Shown in pieces: positions 24,062 through 35,851 of a stretch of 61,348 bases of DNA. The notes below the pieces were generated by a model, which did not search any database, was not told the DNA's origin, and saw only the letters and a list, made by a program, of their open reading frames with translations. How positions within the stretch are numbered: the stretch's first letter is position 1; every line of letters starts with the position of its first letter. Both the position numbers and the translations under genes were made by a program. The DNA is from Basidiobolus ranarum (Eukaryota; Basidiobolomycota; Basidiobolomycetes; Basidiobolales). The stretch spans positions 1 to 61,348 of the forward strand of contig JASJQH010006882.1 in NCBI GenBank assembly GCA_040143965.1, given 5' to 3'.

Positions 24062-25058
24062 AGAGCCAATTTGCACCAGAGAAAAGTCCAGAGGAGATGG
24101 TAATACTGTTATTTCGGTTATATGAAGACAATGACGCAATAGGCTACTTGCCATTTGGTCTATTGCTGCTACTAACAGAACATTGACCTTACTAACATCA
24201 ATTGTTGCAAGACACTGAATTGGCTATGGTATTATGGACCGGAACGACTGGTATTCCGATCTTGAATGTAATTAAATTAACTATATACTTTTTGAAATAC
24301 TATGTTGTATTACTGAAGCCTATGTTGAGAATTATGCCGATACAATCAAACCATAGATAAGTGTCAACAACAGTTACGAAACAAGTTGAAGTTTCGTTTG
24401 CATAGGGTGATGTTCATCAATATAGACAAATAAGGTTATTTGATTGATTGTCAATGGAAACTAACCCTAGATTGTAAGCAATCAGCAAACTCAATTTCAA
24501 ACTGTTTCGGATTACTAAAGACCATTAACTTCAGGGCAGAACTTTAAGTATATACCACATACAAAAGTACAGGAAGAAAATGGGAGGGGGTTGAATATAG
24601 ATTTATGTTGGAGAATATATTCCCAATAAGGTGACCTGAAGTGTTTTTAGCACAGGTTCAAAAATCAATGGTCTTTTCAGGTGGTATATGTAGTTGGTAT
24701 GCCTTTTGCTTAAACAATGGAGTACGGGGAGGGGAAGTAAGTGGTTGAAAAGGAAAAAGGTATAGTGTTAAAACTACGGATATGGCCAACGCTAGCTGAC
24801 TATAAATACAAATAACAACGCCTCTTCAGAAGCTAAAAAATGTAAGTGAAAGGAATAAAAGATATGTAAGAGGATAGAAATAATAAGAGTTAGGATTCTA
24901 TGTAATCTAGAGAAGGGCTAGAAACGTGGGGTTAATGTATACATGGTAAAATCCTTCCATCTCATCTATACTACCACCCTCTTTAAAAATTGTTACTTTT
25001 AGACTTGCTTATAGACGATAGAATTGTGAAGGAAAAAATGACCCATTCCAAGTTTTCT
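24062..25058. other. Intergenic between convergent DCAF11-like and WSC genes
   Basis: No gene seen. A CTAACCCTAG telobox-like motif lies near 24463. If the DCAF11 model uses another final exon it could extend to about 24185. Confidence 0.45.
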
Positions 25059-25844
25059 CTAGCAATCCGGATTAGTTACTCGTAGTTTCCTGGTATAATC
25101 AACATGATCACGTAAACTAATACTGGATCTACGGTGTTCCCAGCTATCACTGCTCACGGAACAAGGATATTCTGGTTCCAAGGTGTGCTTCTTCCGATGG
25201 TATAATATAAAGGCTAAGATTGCGCTTCCTATCAGTACTACGCCCGCCAGTGTGAAAACAGCCGCCATTAGACCTGTATTATCTATAAAACTACCTGAGC
25301 CAGGGGGAACCCCGCCTACGCCGTTCGAAACAGAGCCATTAAAACCAGAAGGTTTTGACGTCCACGTGGATGTGTTATTTAAATGATTAGAAGAGAATTG
25401 GGTCTTCAACTCAGGTTCATCTATAGTTTCATCTGTCTTAGGTGAGTGGCCTAGGAGAGGAGAGGAATCTGGATGGTTTGAACCAACAGCATATACACTG
25501 GTAAATTCATTTCCGCCACATACATCCTCTTCGTTACCTACGCAGGGGATATAGCATTTATACTCAGGAACTTTACTGGATCTGGGCGGTATTGTGTTCC
25601 CACAATAGCAGAATTTGCCATCATGTGTGCCGGAATAGATAAACTGGTGAGTTTGACAGAATTCGGCACAAAGTTCGTTTGATTGAAGAGGATCAACAAA
25701 AGGGTTGGGGAGATCTATTGAACTCAAATCATTGAGAAGAGGGGTATCGTCAGCGTCATCGTAGCATCCGACGTATACGCTGCACTGAGCTAATTTAGGA
25801 AAAAGGAGATAGAGGATTATAAAAATCACCTTGGGTTGCAGCAT
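25059..25844 (-). CDS. WSC-domain cell-surface stress sensor
   Basis: Single-pass surface protein of 261 residues, no intron. Residues 1-20 form a signal peptide (KVIFIILYLLFPKLAQC). A WSC domain follows at about 23-120 with the family's eight-cysteine pattern (YVGCY, LCAEFC, FCYCGNTI, KCYIPC, DVCGG). Next comes a Ser/Thr/Asn/Gly-rich linker of about 70 residues, then a membrane helix at about 191-215 (LMAAVFTLAGVVLIGSAILA), then HRKK and a 45-residue cytoplasmic tail with Ser clusters and RRSSIS. Yeast Wsc proteins have the same order and signal wall stress to Rho1/Pkc1. The extracellular linker is short for a Wsc sensor. Firm on architecture, inferred on function. Confidence 0.88.
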   Translation of the reverse strand: MLQPKVIFIILYLLFPKLAQCSVYVGCYDDADDTPLLNDLSSIDLPNPFVDPLQSNELCAEFCQTHQFIYSGTHDGKFCYCGNTIPPRSSKVPEYKCYIPCVGNEEDVCGGNEFTSVYAVGSNHPDSSPLLGHSPKTDETIDEPELKTQFSSNHLNNTSTWTSKPSGFNGSVSNGVGGVPPGSGSFIDNTGLMAAVFTLAGVVLIGSAILAFILYHRKKHTLEPEYPCSVSSDSWEHRRSSISLRDHVDYTRKLRVTNPDC

Positions 25845-26869
25845 CGAAAGCAGTTCTCATGTAAGCCAACAATGGCCTCTATTAAGCTTAGATGGGATTC
25901 ACGTTATAAATCCTTTGGAAGAAATGTTTCTTATGAAGGGAGAAGTGAAAGGAAAGAAGTAGCCAGAGAGAGCGTCGAGGAGTTTGAAGTGTTCTTTAAT
26001 ATCATCCCCATAGCTCACGTTTTTGAATATGATATGCGAGAGGCACAGTGAAGAACAACAATCACCACAGCTGTGGAGGCCCCCAACTTGGTTTGCTTTG
26101 CTTGGAATCAGTGGGAAATTACGAAAACTCCATTGATTTCAATGTTTGATTCCACAGAGATAATAAAGGCAATTTTAAGTGTAACAAGCAGATTTTGGAG
26201 CAAAAACACGAAGATCTACTGGTTTTTGTAAATAGTGACATATTTTGTTCATGCACAACCCATCCAATTCTTGCATGTTGTACACTTGAAAGTTAATACG
26301 GAGCTTTAACAGTGTCAATGCTTCAGAGTTCTTCACGTATGAGTGTGGTATCAATACTTAGTGTCACGGTGGAGCTAATGATTTAGACTTCTCTTGGAGT
26401 ACCTTATTCTGGTGCCGAGGTTGTGGAGGTTCTGTGCATGCATGGATTAGTGAAGATTTCTGATATAGTTCTCTTGGCAGATTGTGTCGAGCCTGTGCTA
26501 TCATAATACATGTATATACCTCAATGTTAGCTCTGGATATGCTGATTTATAATCCGACCAATTCTATCGATCTTCAAAACCATTGTGTTATATCACGAGT
26601 GAGACAGTCTCCGTCGTCACATGATAACTATCCCATGATGATTAGATATCGTATTTGCATTCAAGACTGCTAATTTTCCACAATGTGATAATGTTACATA
26701 TATTGGATATATAAAGCCAATCATCGTTTTATCTTACCTAAGTACGTCTCCTATTACCTCTAGCAGCAAAGCTGTGATTCAACTCCTTGAGTTTCATCAA
26801 CCGTTCAGTCGTTTAAGTTCAAATTTCCTAATTGTTGAACACTTTTAACAGCTGATATCAAAGCACAAC
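25845..26869. other. Divergent promoter region, WSC / LONP2
   Basis: About 1 kb without a supported gene. A plus-strand frame at 25836-26051 has no family signature. Contains a TATA box and a CCAAT motif serving LONP2. Confidence 0.5.
26708..26721 (+). promoter_or_regulatory. TATA box and CCAAT motif upstream of LONP2
   Basis: TATATAAA at 26708-26715 followed at once by GCCAAT (CCAAT at 26717-26721), about 155 bases before the ATG at 26870. Confidence 0.4.
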
Positions 26870-29794
26870 ATGTCTTCTACTCAAAATATATTCCATATTC
26901 CTTCAGTTCTTCCACTGATTCCCTTAAGTAATAAGGTCTTATTACCTGGCTTTATACTTCGCTTGGAAATCACTCAGAAGGACAACCTGAGTCTTATGGA
27001 AGAAGTCATCAAAAACGTAGAAGAAAAAAAAGATACTGTAATTATCGGATGCGTGCCTCTGAATATACCGAAGGGAGCTGCTGAAGTGAAAACTAATCAG
27101 AAAGAAAATAAGGACGTACAATTGCGCAAATTCGGTTGCGCAGCTCGTATTATTGGGTTGAAAAGATCCTTACAAGTTCGTGAGGGGTTTGTTGTGGTTT
27201 TAGAAGGTTTGTTATTAAGAATTTGGTAGATATGTAAGGAAAATTCAATAACATACATTTCCATAGGCTTGACTCGGATAGAGATACAATCAGTGGTGAA
27301 GCGTACTCCTTATCTTGAAGCTGAAGTGCTCGTTCATCGTGATCCTAGTAAATACATTGCACATAAAGATATATAGCGTAAAGAAATACTAAATGTACTG
27401 CATTTCTAGTCGATGTAACTGACCCTGCAGTGGAAGAAGCAGTAGTGAAGCTTAAGGCAACCTCACGGGAATTATTAGTTCTCCTTCAAGAATTGAAGCT
27501 TCCTGAATCAATGGTAACTCAATTACAAAAATTCATCAACACTCTCAAACCTGGGCCCCTTGCCGATATATTGGCCAGTACAGTTGACATTGGATTTGAA
27601 GATCGTTTAAAGATCCTGGATATGGTTGATCTCAAGATGCGAATCGAAGAGATTTCTGAGATGTTGATGAAACAAATACAGGTATGGTAGCTGTCAATGA
27701 TGAATCTATAAATCTGTTGATACTCAACTCAAGTCAATATTTATATAGGTACTACGAATCTCACAAAAAGTGCACTCCACTGTTAAAGGAAATCTCAGTA
27801 AAAAGCAACGTGACTACTATCTACGCCAACAAGTAATATTCTAATATTTCCTCAATTTATTTCCACTTACACTAAACGTCTCTTGTGGCTCAGATGGATG
27901 CTATCAAAAAAGAACTCAACGAGCATGACGAAGATAATGACGATGATAGCGATGACAATGACCTAGGAGAACTCACAAAAAAGCTTAAGAAAGCCAATCT
28001 GCCAGAGGCAATTTACAAAGTCACTCAACGAGAAATACGCCGTCTTAAGCGTATGCAGCCTGCAATGGGTGAATACCAAGTAATCCAATCCTACTTGGAG
28101 TGGCTATCAGAAATACCTTGGTCTGTGTCCACTGAGGATATCATTGATTTAAAAAAAACCCGCCAACAGCTCGATGACGATCACTTCGGTGTCGAAAAGG
28201 TCAAGAAGCGGATTATCGAATACCTTGCTGTACGTAAACTGAAGCAGGATCTTAGAGGTCCTATTCTATGTCTGATAGGTCCCCCTGGAGTAGGTAAAAC
28301 CTCGCTTGGTCAAAGTGTTGCATCAGCATTGGGGAGAAAATTCCATCGGATCTCACTTGGTGGTGTATCTAACGAGGCTGAAATCAGAGGTCATCGAAGG
28401 ACTTATCTTGGCTCAATGCCAGGTCTTATTGTTCATGCGCTTCGGAAGTGCGGTGTCAACAACCCAGTCATACTTCTAGGTACATATATACTGATTGCAA
28501 CTTGTATAATATAATATGCTCTATAACTGACTTTCTCTATCATAGATGAAATTGATAAGCTTGGCTCTTCCACAATTCATGGAGATCCTGCCTCCGCATT
28601 ATTGGAAGTGCTAGATCCCGAGCAAAATCACAGCTTTACAGACCATTATTTGAATGTGCCTATTGATCTTTCGAAAGTTTTATTTATTGCCACTGCTAAC
28701 CAAAATGAGACTATACCCGCGCCTCTACTGGATCGTATGGAAGTCATTCAAATTCCTGGCTACACCCTGGATGAGAAATTGATGATTGCTCGCAGACACC
28801 TGATGCCCAAGCAACTCAAGATCCACGGACTTACCAATGAACAGATTGAGTTACCTGAACCAAGTTTAGCTAAGATTATTAGTGAATATACTCGTGAGGC
28901 TGGTGTCCGCAACTTGGAAAGAGAAATTGCCGCCATCTGCCGTGTCAAAGCTGTTCAATATGCTGAAGCCGACGAGAAAAAAGACGTCTCGGCTTATACT
29001 AAAGAAATAACCGAACAAAGCGTAATCGAGATCCTTGGGGTAAAGTTTTCATCAAATATTCATCTGCACCTCCGAGACTAAGAATAGCAAACAATTTTTT
29101 TAGATCGAAAAGGTAGAAAACGAAGTTGCCGGCCGAACCTCTATACCAGGAGTTGTCACTGGTTTAGCATGGACTTCTTCAGGTTCTGGGGATATATTAT
29201 TCATTGAAGCATCTCAATCTCCCGGAAAAGGCCGTCTTCACTTGACTGGGAAACTTGGGGATGTGATAAAAGAGTCAGCTCAATTAGGGTTGTCTTGGGT
29301 GAAAGCACATGCTTACGAACTAGGGATTACGTCAGACTCTAAAAGTGAGCTTGTAGCTCATACTGATGTACACTTGCATGTTCCAGCTGGTGCTGTGCCC
29401 AAGGATGGGCCTAGTGCTGGTGTTGCTATGGTCACTAGTTTAGTGTCAATGTTTACACAAAGAGCTATACCACCTAATTTGGCAATGACAGGTGAAATCA
29501 CTCTTCGGGGTCAAGTAAGTATTAGTTTGCTTCTACTTAATTCTTCGCTATTACTAAATGTGTATAAACACCAAGGTTTTGCCCGTTGGTGGTATCAAAG
29601 AAAAGGTTCTTGCTGCTCATAGGGCAGGTATCAAAAAAGTGATTTTACCATGGCGTAATCGTAAAGACCTTAAAGAAATCCCAGAAAACGTTCAAACCGA
29701 CCTGGAGATCATATTTGTTAAGGAAATCCGAGATGTGCTAAAGATCACAGGCCTTATGGATGATCTAATGATGGGATTCATCAGCCGGCTGTAA
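26870..29794 (+). CDS. LONP2: Peroxisomal Lon protease
   Basis: ATP-dependent serine protease of the peroxisomal matrix. Eight exons give about 825 residues, close to LONP2 (about 850). An N-terminal Lon substrate-binding domain ([17 protein letters not shown]) comes first. The AAA+ domain has Walker [14 protein letters not shown], Walker B NPVILLDEIDKLG, and the pore-loop region [17 protein letters not shown]. The protease domain has the catalytic Ser in [12 protein letters not shown] and the Lys in [14 protein letters not shown]. There is no mitochondrial presequence, and the protein ends in Ser-Arg-Leu, a type 1 peroxisomal signal. Together these point to the peroxisomal, not the mitochondrial (PIM1), paralogue. 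An acidic insert, [12 protein letters not shown], precedes the AAA+ module. Confidence 0.94.
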
Positions 29795-29948
29795 AAATTA
29801 GAAATTGAATATTCTTATCCTCCATACTATTAAGAACATGTCGATGGTTTTATTTGAAAATAATATCGATAAACAAATCATCTAAATCATTGATAAAATA
29901 TATGCATCTTAATCATTTTGGGATTTCATTAGAGAAAAACTACGTTTA

Positions 29949-32124
29949 TTACCATATCCCGTCGACAGCACAAGATCTATGGAATGTAAAAAGTAACATG
30001 ATTAACAATGAGATCATTAAACTTTGCTGAGCACCTTTGGCAGAAAGTACACTCATGGAGGTGAGATTTCCTCTTATTCCCTTCTCTAGAAGTTACTGTA
30101 AGTATATGCATATTGAATTTGTCACAGAGTCATGCAACTTACTGGAACAATCCAAATTACATATGTAAGCGAGGGTAGACTGGTCATCCTGATGGTTCAA
30201 TGGCGGACACACATCAAACGAGTTTGGTTGAACTTTACACGTAGCTTGAGTAAGGTTAGTGGGTGCTTGCATATCAGGAAATACGCCATTTAGATGGTTT
30301 TTATGGAGTTTCCTTCAAGAGATAAATCGTAAGAATATCGACAATTAAAAGTGCGGGAATAGGTGACATTACAATGTATTAAGCTTCGATAGCTCTTGAA
30401 TTGATTTCGGTATCTCTCCCGTCAACTGATTGTGATCCAGAACACTAAATATCAATACACTCAGTATGTTACTTGATTTCCATTGAAATTGATCTCAATT
30501 TTCTTACAGCTTCTCTAGATTTGTAAGATATCTAATACCATCCGGTATGGGCCCAATTAATGAATTGTGCGATAGGTCTCTGATAATGCAAATTAATGAG
30601 TACTCAACTGACCAGATAGTGTCACCCAAGTCGTACTTACAGATAGGTTAGGCCACTCAGTTTGATATAGAGATCCGAAATGGAGCCATTGAAACGGTTA
30701 TGGCTTAAACTCCTAAAGAGATGATGAGTCAAATGAGACAATGATTAAAGCACTGTACTTACAGTCTTTGTAACTTGGTACAGCTCCCCAAAGCATCAGG
30801 AGGAGTTCCTTCAAGTGAATTATGACTAAGGTAAAGCTTGACCAGCGATGAAAGGTTAGATACTCCTGTAGAAATCTCTCCGTTGAAGTTGTTTCCGCTA
30901 AGAGAACTAATGCGGTTTGAAGGTGAGAAATGGTTTTGAATGAATATTATCTAATATCAGGTCATACAGTGTACTCAACGAAGATAGCTTATAAATAATT
31001 TCCGGAATCTGACCACTAAACTTATTGTAACTCAAATCCCTAGAGAAATGGAAGTGATTTATATTCAATATAGGTATCTCAAGTAGGTGCGCCTGATAGT
31101 ACGTACAATACAGAGAGTATGGATAGGTCGGTAAGAGCATCGGTCAAGCCTGTTAAGAGATTATATTTCAAGTGGCTAAAAATTGAAAGAGGTGTTAAGG
31201 GCTAAAGTAAGTGTTAACTTGTATTAGCCATCGGTACTTACAGGCTTTTAAGGTTTGTGATTTTGCTGATACTAGACGGAAGGGATCCTGTCAGATTATT
31301 GTGGCTTAGATTTCTACATTGGATTGGTACAATTAGGTACTTTATGACTAATTTTTCGAAATTTAGTGGCGTACATCGATACTAAAGATAGAACCTCTTC
31401 GGGACTAGTTGGAAGGGTGCCAGCAATCTGGTTATAACTCAAATCCCTACGAAATCAATACTCCATTTAGCAAACAGAAGTTTAGAGTGGCTACAACGAT
31501 ACTCACAGGCGCCGTAATGATGTCAAAGAATAAATGCTGGATGGAATCTGGCCGATAAGGTTGTTCTTTGAAAGTGAGCTATGGAGATATCTGGTCATTT
31601 AAAAAGGTTGATTGCTTCATCTACCGAAAAACTACATACATTGTCTCGATCTGTCCTTCCTTATTGCAACCTACTCCATACCACGAACAGCAGCTAGTAT
31701 CATCCAGATCCCATTTATCTTTATGAAGCCATTTGGGACCGTTCAGGCTTGAATAAAAGTCCTTAAGGAAACGGCAGCTGTCCTTCAAGGGGATTGGATT
31801 GGGAGTGGTCTGTTGTGATGAATCGGAAGTTTCAGGTACTTCTTGGGGAGCATTGGCTTGAGCAGAGGTGTTGTCTTCGGGAGCATTGGTTTGAGCAGAG
31901 GTTTTATCTTGGGTATCATCATTATCCTCTTCACCTTCGCCAACAATCTCATCTTGATTAACACTTTCTCCAGGATTATCCTCAACAGGACTCCCGCTAT
32001 CACCAGTGTTGACATCATCTACATTGGCGATTTGCTGTGTAGCACCAAAAGTGGCAGTGCAATATGATAAACAAGTAGAGATTATTAAAGTGATGAATGC
32101 AAGTGAGAGAAAAGAGATCTTCAT
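29949..32124 (-). CDS. Secreted plant-type leucine-rich repeat protein
   Basis: Twelve-exon gene. Exon 1 (32124-31640) encodes a signal peptide, an acidic Ser/Thr linker with an 11-residue tandem repeat, and an LRRNT_2-like cap ending WDLDDTSCCSWYGVGCNKEG. Then come 11 repeats of the plant-specific consensus (L-LS-N-L-G-IP), for example LDLSYNKFSGQIPEIIYKL. Exons: 31578-31507, 31446-31375, 31313-31242, 31175-31107, 31039-30968, 30906-30763 (two repeats), 30712-30641, 30579-30508, 30444-30373, and 30312 onward. A C-terminal cap with two Cys follows. If the last intron (GTAAGT donor after DCS) is removed, the tail becomes hydrophobic (SLMISLLIMLLFTF) and ends at 29949; unspliced it stops at 30093. 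No kinase domain follows. Likely cell-surface or wall protein; ligand unknown. Confidence 0.85.
31848..31913 (-). repeat. 33-nt tandem repeat in the LRR gene
   Basis: Two copies of a 33-base unit inside exon 1 encode TSAQTNAPEDN and TSAQANAPQEV, 11 residues each. It lies in the acidic linker between signal peptide and LRR cap. Confidence 0.75.
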
Positions 32125-32623
32125 TTTCTGATATGATAAAACTAACTTTCGTTGTTACTTTAGGGGAACCGAACGTCTTTAACTGATTGCACAGCTCCCA
32201 TATCATTGGCGTTATGGTGGTAGTGTAATTTGCCAAGCCATACTATCCCTCGAATAGACGCTTGAAAGCTAAATATAGTATTCGTGGCAGTTGCTCCAAA
32301 AAGTACTAGTTCTATCTTTAGTAGATTAATAAATCCCAGCAAACCAGGAATTGGCCCGAAGATTGGGAATCATGTATATTAGACCAGTTGAACATGAGTT
32401 GCCAGCGTTATGTTAGCTACCAGATTTTCATTTAAAACTGAAGCTATTTTTAGCCCTGAACATAGTTTACATTTCCCTTCCCCTGCAAATATTTGGAAGT
32501 ACGCTGGTTGACTTTTATTACATCTTTATACACTGACTTTCATGGAAGAATCGGTTGAATTTTGGAATTTTCTTCCACAACATCTAAGCTACTCTTGACA
32601 GGCCTATTTATTGAGATTATTTC
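32125..32623. other. Intergenic, upstream of the LRR gene
   Basis: About 500 bases, holding the LRR promoter and the 3' end of the JmjC gene. The open frames here have no signature. Confidence 0.5.
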
Positions 32624-35234
32624 TTAATTACTACTACTTGAGCTCTCGGCAATATCACTCAGATCAGTCAAACTGGAATCACTTGATTGAGAGCTGGGTT
32701 CAGTTGTATAGATCACTACTGAGATAGAGGAACGTTTACGATGTTTTCTTACTGGACATTCAACAATCTGTTCGTCTCGGCTATGGAACTTATCAGATAG
32801 TTGCTTTGCCTCAATAAAGCTCTTGGACTGATTTCTTTTTAAGCTCCGGGTCACTCTAGGTGAGCTTTCAATGGATAAAGATGTCGTCTTATCAATTGCA
32901 GGAGTAGTCTCTTTGTCAGGTGATTGCTGTACATTTTGGTCTTCAATTGGATTTTCAGAGTTAAGCCACGAATAATACAGAATACTTTCAAGTTGAAGTA
33001 AATCTTGTCGACGACGATGGCCTTGGCTTAGTAAACGGAACTCCTTAGTGAGCTCTGCACACTTGGAAACGTTTTCAGGGCTTACAAAATCCATAGCTAC
33101 TTTGATGCAACTCTGATAATTGCACACCTGATGTGCACAACCAGCTGGAATAAAAACGACGTCACCAGGATTTTGATAAACCCGCCAGCCTTGTACTTCG
33201 TACTCATCAAATAATCGCTGGCGAAGGGTTTTGTTCAGATAAAATATTTGGTCGTGGATAGGATCGTCGATAGGATGACCGATTTCAGCTGCATACTTTC
33301 GTAGGAAATCTCGAATTTTCTCAAGGTCTTGAAAGCGATAAATATCCCAAACAGCCCCAATACTACGGTGTTTATCTGTCACATCCACATCTGTACGGGA
33401 ATTGTTCTCGTTTTCCCGACTCGCCGCCTCAGAATCCATGGGATTGATGCTATAAACCATCAAGTTTACGGCATCTGCCATATCTAAGTGCAAAGGAGTA
33501 GTACCAACTCCAACTTCGCCATCATCGGACCCATATGCATTGTACATCTTGGGGCCAAGGTCAGGTGGGACTACCATAGAAGGAAGACGAATCGCAAGGT
33601 TTAGAATTCCTTTACGTTGAGTGTACTCTTGAAAGGGTAGAGCTTTCATGAAATCAACAAAGTGCTCAGGAAACTTGTCTTTAAAATCCATGTCTGACGG
33701 CCAATCCTAGGATGTCAGATTTAGGGCTGGGCTGATGGGTTAGAGCTGGATAAACATTGGCAATACTAACCTTAATCCGCATGATCAAATGGTTTTCCTC
33801 TTTGTTTACGGGCCGTAAACTTACATCACTAAATCCACGGAAAAAATCATCAACTGTCATATTTGCAACCGTACATCCAGTAGAGCAATCCACCATATCA
33901 GCTTTTTCATTTCCATGATGTTTTCTAAAGTAACTTGGTGACCAATCTAACTTAACTTTAGGAAGTAAATTCCGAATTACAACGGTCTCTCCTCTTCTCC
34001 ATTTTTCTTGGAAATCTTTTAGATTGACATTTTCATAGTCCTCACAGAGATAATCAGCTTCACAGGAAAGCCCTTTTTTGATTGATTCTTCTAAATTACT
34101 GCTGGTGTCTGTTGAAGTAGCATCTGGTAGTAATTCGCTTTGAAGTCGTTCCAATTCTTGAAGACTAACTCGAGAAACACGAATCATCTGCGATTTGTCA
34201 TGAGTACGTTTGTATGAGCACATGCCAACCCGAGTAGTCCACTCATCATAACAATACAAACAGACTTCCATTCCACAAACACAACACAGCCAGAACCCAT
34301 TAAAAATTGAGGTTAGACAAACATCACACATTTGTCGAACTCCCATGGAAGTGGCTCTCTGATAGTAAACTTTGTCGCGCATAAACTGTATCTCTCGGTT
34401 GATAATTGTCATCAAACTAGGTGCAATGATTTTACGTAAATAATTCTCATGCTCTACTCCTATCTCTGGTGGAAGGCTCAATCGACTGCCTAACATTAGC
34501 AATTCCTTGGGTATTGAAGTTTGGGGAAATTCCTTATTTCGACCATTACGCGCTAGTGGTTTGTTAATATTGGTAGAACTTTGGAACGCGGGACCATAAA
34601 CGAGGTAATCCTTTGAAGTTTCTTGAAACACGCGAAAATCTCGAAAGCGACACACATCACCATTTTTGTGGATACAGCTACGGCATTTCTCAAAATTTGA
34701 ATACATGGGATTTAGGCATTGTGATTTTTGTACATGGATTTTCTCCTTCCAAATAGCTCGAGGCTGAATAGAAGCATCACGAATCTTCGCTTTCTTTGGG
34801 GAATTTTTTACCAGTTTCTTGAGGGGAACTTCTTTCTCAACTTCGTGTTTTACATTTGCTTTTTTATTCGCTCGCTTCTTCTTCACATCAAGCTTTTTAA
34901 CTTTAGTAACAAAACTGGTTCTGGCTCGAGAAGGTTTTCGAGTTTCAAACCAATCTGTAACACTTTGTATATCTACTTTAACCAAACGAGACAACCACTG
35001 TAGCTTCGAGTCGTTCGAGACGCGTCCATACACCTTCAAAGCTTCTTCAAGAATTTTCTCTTGCTCCTCAGATAGCTCACCTTTCAAAGGAATGGGGATC
35101 TCTTTTGGTGATTGTAAGGACTGTTCAAAGGAAAAATTACTATCTTGGGTTTTAATAGTACACGCTTCGTTACTTTTGTTAATAATAGTTTCATGAAACT
35201 GCTCTTCGTTAGAGCCCTGTTTCACTTGGAGCAT
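32624..35234 (-). CDS. KDM3/JMJD1-like JmjC protein with an N-terminal homeodomain-like segment
   Basis: Predicted Fe(II)/2-oxoglutarate histone demethylase, nuclear. Two exons joined near 33735-33691, giving IKDWPSDMDFKDKFPEHFVD in frame; about 860 residues, start at ATG 35234. Order: a homeodomain-like segment at residues 53-106 (LSEEQEKILEEALKVYG, ending VTDWFETRKPSRAR); basic stretches; a Cys-rich segment beginning CRSCIHKNGDVCRFRDFRVF; the KDM3 zinc finger CDVCLTSIFNGFWLCCVCG; then the JmjC domain. Iron ligands are visible in TPLHLDMADAVNLMVYS (His, Asp) and AGCAHQVCNYQSCIKVAMDF (second His), both close to KDM3 consensus. The tail is Ser-rich and acidic. KDM3 enzymes remove H3K9 methyl marks; the substrate here is inferred. 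Confidence 0.87.
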
Positions 35235-35851
35235 TATTAGAGGGAATAACAAACAAAATATAACTTAGTTACGGTTAAAATTATCTTGCATATATGGGTA
35301 TGGTTATCGTGTTTAATAAGAAACCTATGCGTACAAGTTCTGTTGAAGTCTTCATATGCCATACTCAACGAAAAGAACTAATGGAAATGTTGTTTATGGA
35401 AAAGCCTAAACTATGAGGTTTGATTGGATTGTTGTTCGTATGTCCACACAGCCTAGACCAATTCAGATATCAGATGAGACTGGTTCATATCGTACCAAAC
35501 ATCCGCCGTTTTGGTTAGTGTCTAGTCAATAATACAAGAATGGTTTATCTGGACCCTTCTAGCCCTGTGCGTTAATTCGTAAATCGATGATGTTTCTGTA
35601 GAATCCATGTTACACTGAGCTTACACTGGGCTCTGATGCAGTTGGTTGATATTGGCTTAACATGCAAGACAAGTATGTACTGAGTTAATCAATATTCAAA
35701 ATGATAGTCACAGGTACACATCGCTTGTTGAACTTTCCAAGCACTGAAAGAAAATAAAATGGCAATTTTACGCTTACTGGGTTAATTTATAGCTGAGTAT
35801 TACATTATTTACTTTTATTTCTACAATTATGCAATAGGTAGTCACCTAGGT
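35235..35851. other. Intergenic between JmjC and SNAPC4 genes
   Basis: Contains the JmjC promoter and the SNAPC4 3' region. No gene or repeat seen. Confidence 0.5.

Noticed and set aside
34819-35196. 125-codon plus-strand frame
   Set aside because: Antisense to the start of the JmjC gene, which has clear motifs.
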